A stretch of DNA of 64,000 nt from Desulfobacter vibrioformis DSM 8776 (GTDB taxonomy: Bacteria; Desulfobacterota; Desulfobacteria; Desulfobacterales; Desulfobacteraceae): assembly GCF_000745975.1 (NCBI RefSeq), contig NZ_JQKJ01000002.1, forward strand, positions 124,001-188,000. The letters are read 5' to 3'. A program made the translations under genes and the position numbers. The notes beneath the pieces were generated by a model, which saw only the letters and a list, made by a program, of their open reading frames with translations, ran no database searches and was not told the DNA's origin. Each line of letters begins with the position of its first letter. Positions within the stretch are counted from its first letter, which is position 1. Positions 62,620-64,000 of this stretch are shown here, piece after piece.

Positions 62620-63969
62620 ATGGGAACCCTAATGGACATTGTCAGCGGCAGAGACCCTTATGAAAAAGAGTTCCACCAGGCAGTTCACGAGGTGGTGGAA
62701 TCCGTGAAACCAGTGCTTGATAAAAATCCTGAATACCGGCATGCAGGCATCATGGCGCGCATCGTGGAACCGGACCGTGTGATCCAGTTCCGGGTGCCCT
62801 GGGTGGATGACCAGGGCCGGGTGCAGGTGAACAGGGGATTCCGCATCCAGATGAACTCTGCCATCGGTCCTTACAAGGGTGGTTTGCGGTTTCATCCTTC
62901 CGTGAACCTTTCCATTTTGAAGTTCCTTGCCTTTGAGCAGGTATTTAAAAATGCGTTGACCACGCTTCCCATGGGCGGTGGCAAAGGCGGGTCCGACTTT
63001 GATCCCAAGGGAAAATCCGATTTTGAGGTGATGCGGTTCTGCCAGAGCTTCATGACGGAACTGTTCCACCACATCGGCCATGACACGGATGTCCCGGCAG
63101 GGGATATCGGCGTGGGGGGCCGGGAGATCGGCTATCTTTTCGGCATGTATAAAAAATTGAAAAATGAGTTCACAGGGGTGCTTACCGGCAAGTCCCTGAA
63201 CTGGGGCGGCTCGCTGATCCGGCCCGAGGCCACAGGCTACGGCGCTGTTTTCTTTGCAGACGAGATGCTGGGTACCCGCAATGACAGTCTGAAGGATAAA
63301 ATCTGCCTGGTGTCAGGTTCGGGCAACGTGGCCCAGTACACCACCGAAAAGATCAACCAGCTGGGTGGAAAGGTGGTGACCCTGTCCGATTCCTCGGGCT
63401 ATATCTATGACGAGGAAGGTATTGATGAAACCCGCCTGCAGTGGGTCATGTACCTTAAAAATGTCAAGCGCTCCCGTATCAAAGAGTACGTGGAAAAATA
63501 TCCCAAGGCCCAGTACACAGCCGTTGACGCCAGTCAGGACCACAATCCGCTGTGGAATCATAAAGCCGATTGCGCATTTCCCTCCGCGACCCAGAACGAA
63601 ATCAATGCAAAGGATGCCCAGAACCTGGTGAACAATGGGGTATACCTTGTGTGCGAAGGGGCCAATATGCCGTCAACTCCCGATGCCATTGATATTTTTC
63701 TGGACCACAAGCTGCTTTATACGCCGGGCAAGGCATCCAATGCCGGGGGCGTGGCTGTATCCGGCCTTGAGATGTCCCAGAACTCCATGCGCATTAAATG
63801 GTCCAGGGATGAGGTTGAAGCCAAGCTCAAAGGCATTATGCAACGCATCCACCACGCCTGCCTGGATGCGGCCGAAGAATACGGAACCCCTGGCAATTAC
63901 GTGAACGGCGCCAATATCGCAGGGTTTGTCAAGGTGGCGGACGCCATGATGGATCAGGGTATTGTCTGA
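62620..63969 (+). CDS. gdhA: NADP-type glutamate dehydrogenase
   Basis: This 449-residue hexameric-type enzyme interconverts glutamate and 2-oxoglutarate plus ammonium. The substrate-binding motif is PMGGGKGGSDFDPKGK (Lys in GGGKGG), with GPYKGGLRFHPSVN before and the cofactor loop GSGNVAQYTTEKI after. The length and opening MGTLMDIVSGRDPYEKEF are typical of the NADP-dependent assimilatory type. I used ATG 62620 because AGGAG lies 10 nt upstream; the frame extends 35 codons further. It probably assimilates ammonium and supports the glutamate pool. The remaining 31 nt of the window hold no further gene. Confidence 0.96.
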   Translation: MGTLMDIVSGRDPYEKEFHQAVHEVVESVKPVLDKNPEYRHAGIMARIVEPDRVIQFRVPWVDDQGRVQVNRGFRIQMNSAIGPYKGGLRFHPSVNLSILKFLAFEQVFKNALTTLPMGGGKGGSDFDPKGKSDFEVMRFCQSFMTELFHHIGHDTDVPAGDIGVGGREIGYLFGMYKKLKNEFTGVLTGKSLNWGGSLIRPEATGYGAVFFADEMLGTRNDSLKDKICLVSGSGNVAQYTTEKINQLGGKVVTLSDSSGYIYDEEGIDETRLQWVMYLKNVKRSRIKEYVEKYPKAQYTAVDASQDHNPLWNHKADCAFPSATQNEINAKDAQNLVNNGVYLVCEGANMPSTPDAIDIFLDHKLLYTPGKASNAGGVAVSGLEMSQNSMRIKWSRDEVEAKLKGIMQRIHHACLDAAEEYGTPGNYVNGANIAGFVKVADAMMDQGIV

Positions 63970-64000
63970 TGACGGTTTAACGGTAGAGGGGTGTGATGAT

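Noticed and set aside
1-64000. CRISPR array, rRNA operon or prophage
   Set aside because: I saw no regularly spaced direct repeats with unique spacers, no rRNA sequence and no phage structural genes in the window.

Overview
The window looks like a chromosomal segment of a Desulfobacter-like sulfate reducer (Desulfobacterota). The main clue is a two-gene ATP-citrate lyase operon (35263-39322). Supporting clues are the many large hybrid signalling proteins, an osmolyte-type amidotransferase at the left edge, molybdate-type uptake genes, and long AT-rich intergenic stretches with palindromic repeats. No rRNA, prophage, complete insertion sequence or CRISPR array is visible. The species assignment is an inference from gene content.

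Layout, left to right. 1-3451: the N-terminal 285 residues of an asparagine-synthase-family amidotransferase, then a minus-strand molybdate/tungstate-type ABC transporter. 3598-8653: a PIF1-like helicase fused to HRDC and helix-turn-helix domains, an AT-rich Cys-rich orphan gene, tRNA-Arg(CCT) and a U32-family tRNA hydroxylase. 8687-16118: a plus-strand chemotaxis-type operon (hybrid CheA, CheW, CheB, CheR and a HEAT-repeat response regulator) without a receptor gene. 16157-31454: housekeeping genes, mostly minus strand (short ArgA-type acetyltransferase, pgk, radC, gyrA, AI-2E-family permease, thiolase, rarA, der, rapA) plus several small or unknown genes. 31455-34976: an AT-rich region with a 124-bp element bounded by inverted repeats, an orphan Nif11-domain peptide, a FapA-like protein and a corrinoid adenosyltransferase. 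35166-39970: the aclB-aclA operon, its terminator and promoter, and a transposase remnant behind it.

40178-43404: hisS-aspS with a promoter and terminator. 43484-45399: minCDE with a clear promoter. 45447-47270: a response regulator and soluble hybrid kinase pair. 47371-50566: aroB behind a terminator-like hairpin, a repeat-rich gap, an acetyltransferase-like gene and a plsC-like acyltransferase. 50609-61287: a nucleotide second-messenger and signalling block made of a diadenylate cyclase fused to its YbbR regulator, DUF2914 and S4 proteins, a PilZ protein, a 1851-residue hybrid kinase with three solute-binding sensor domains, and an HD-GYP response regulator. 61357-63969: a second AI-2E-family permease and glutamate dehydrogenase.

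The most unusual items are the 906-residue AclA, whose citrate-synthase-like part looks internally duplicated with altered active-site residues; the cyclase-YbbR fusion; the three-sensor kinase next to HD-GYP and PilZ genes; the orphan Nif11 peptide beside a MITE-like element; and the intergenic palindromes and repeats. Start sites were moved from the longest reading frame wherever a Shine-Dalgarno site or the family N-terminus favoured a shorter form.
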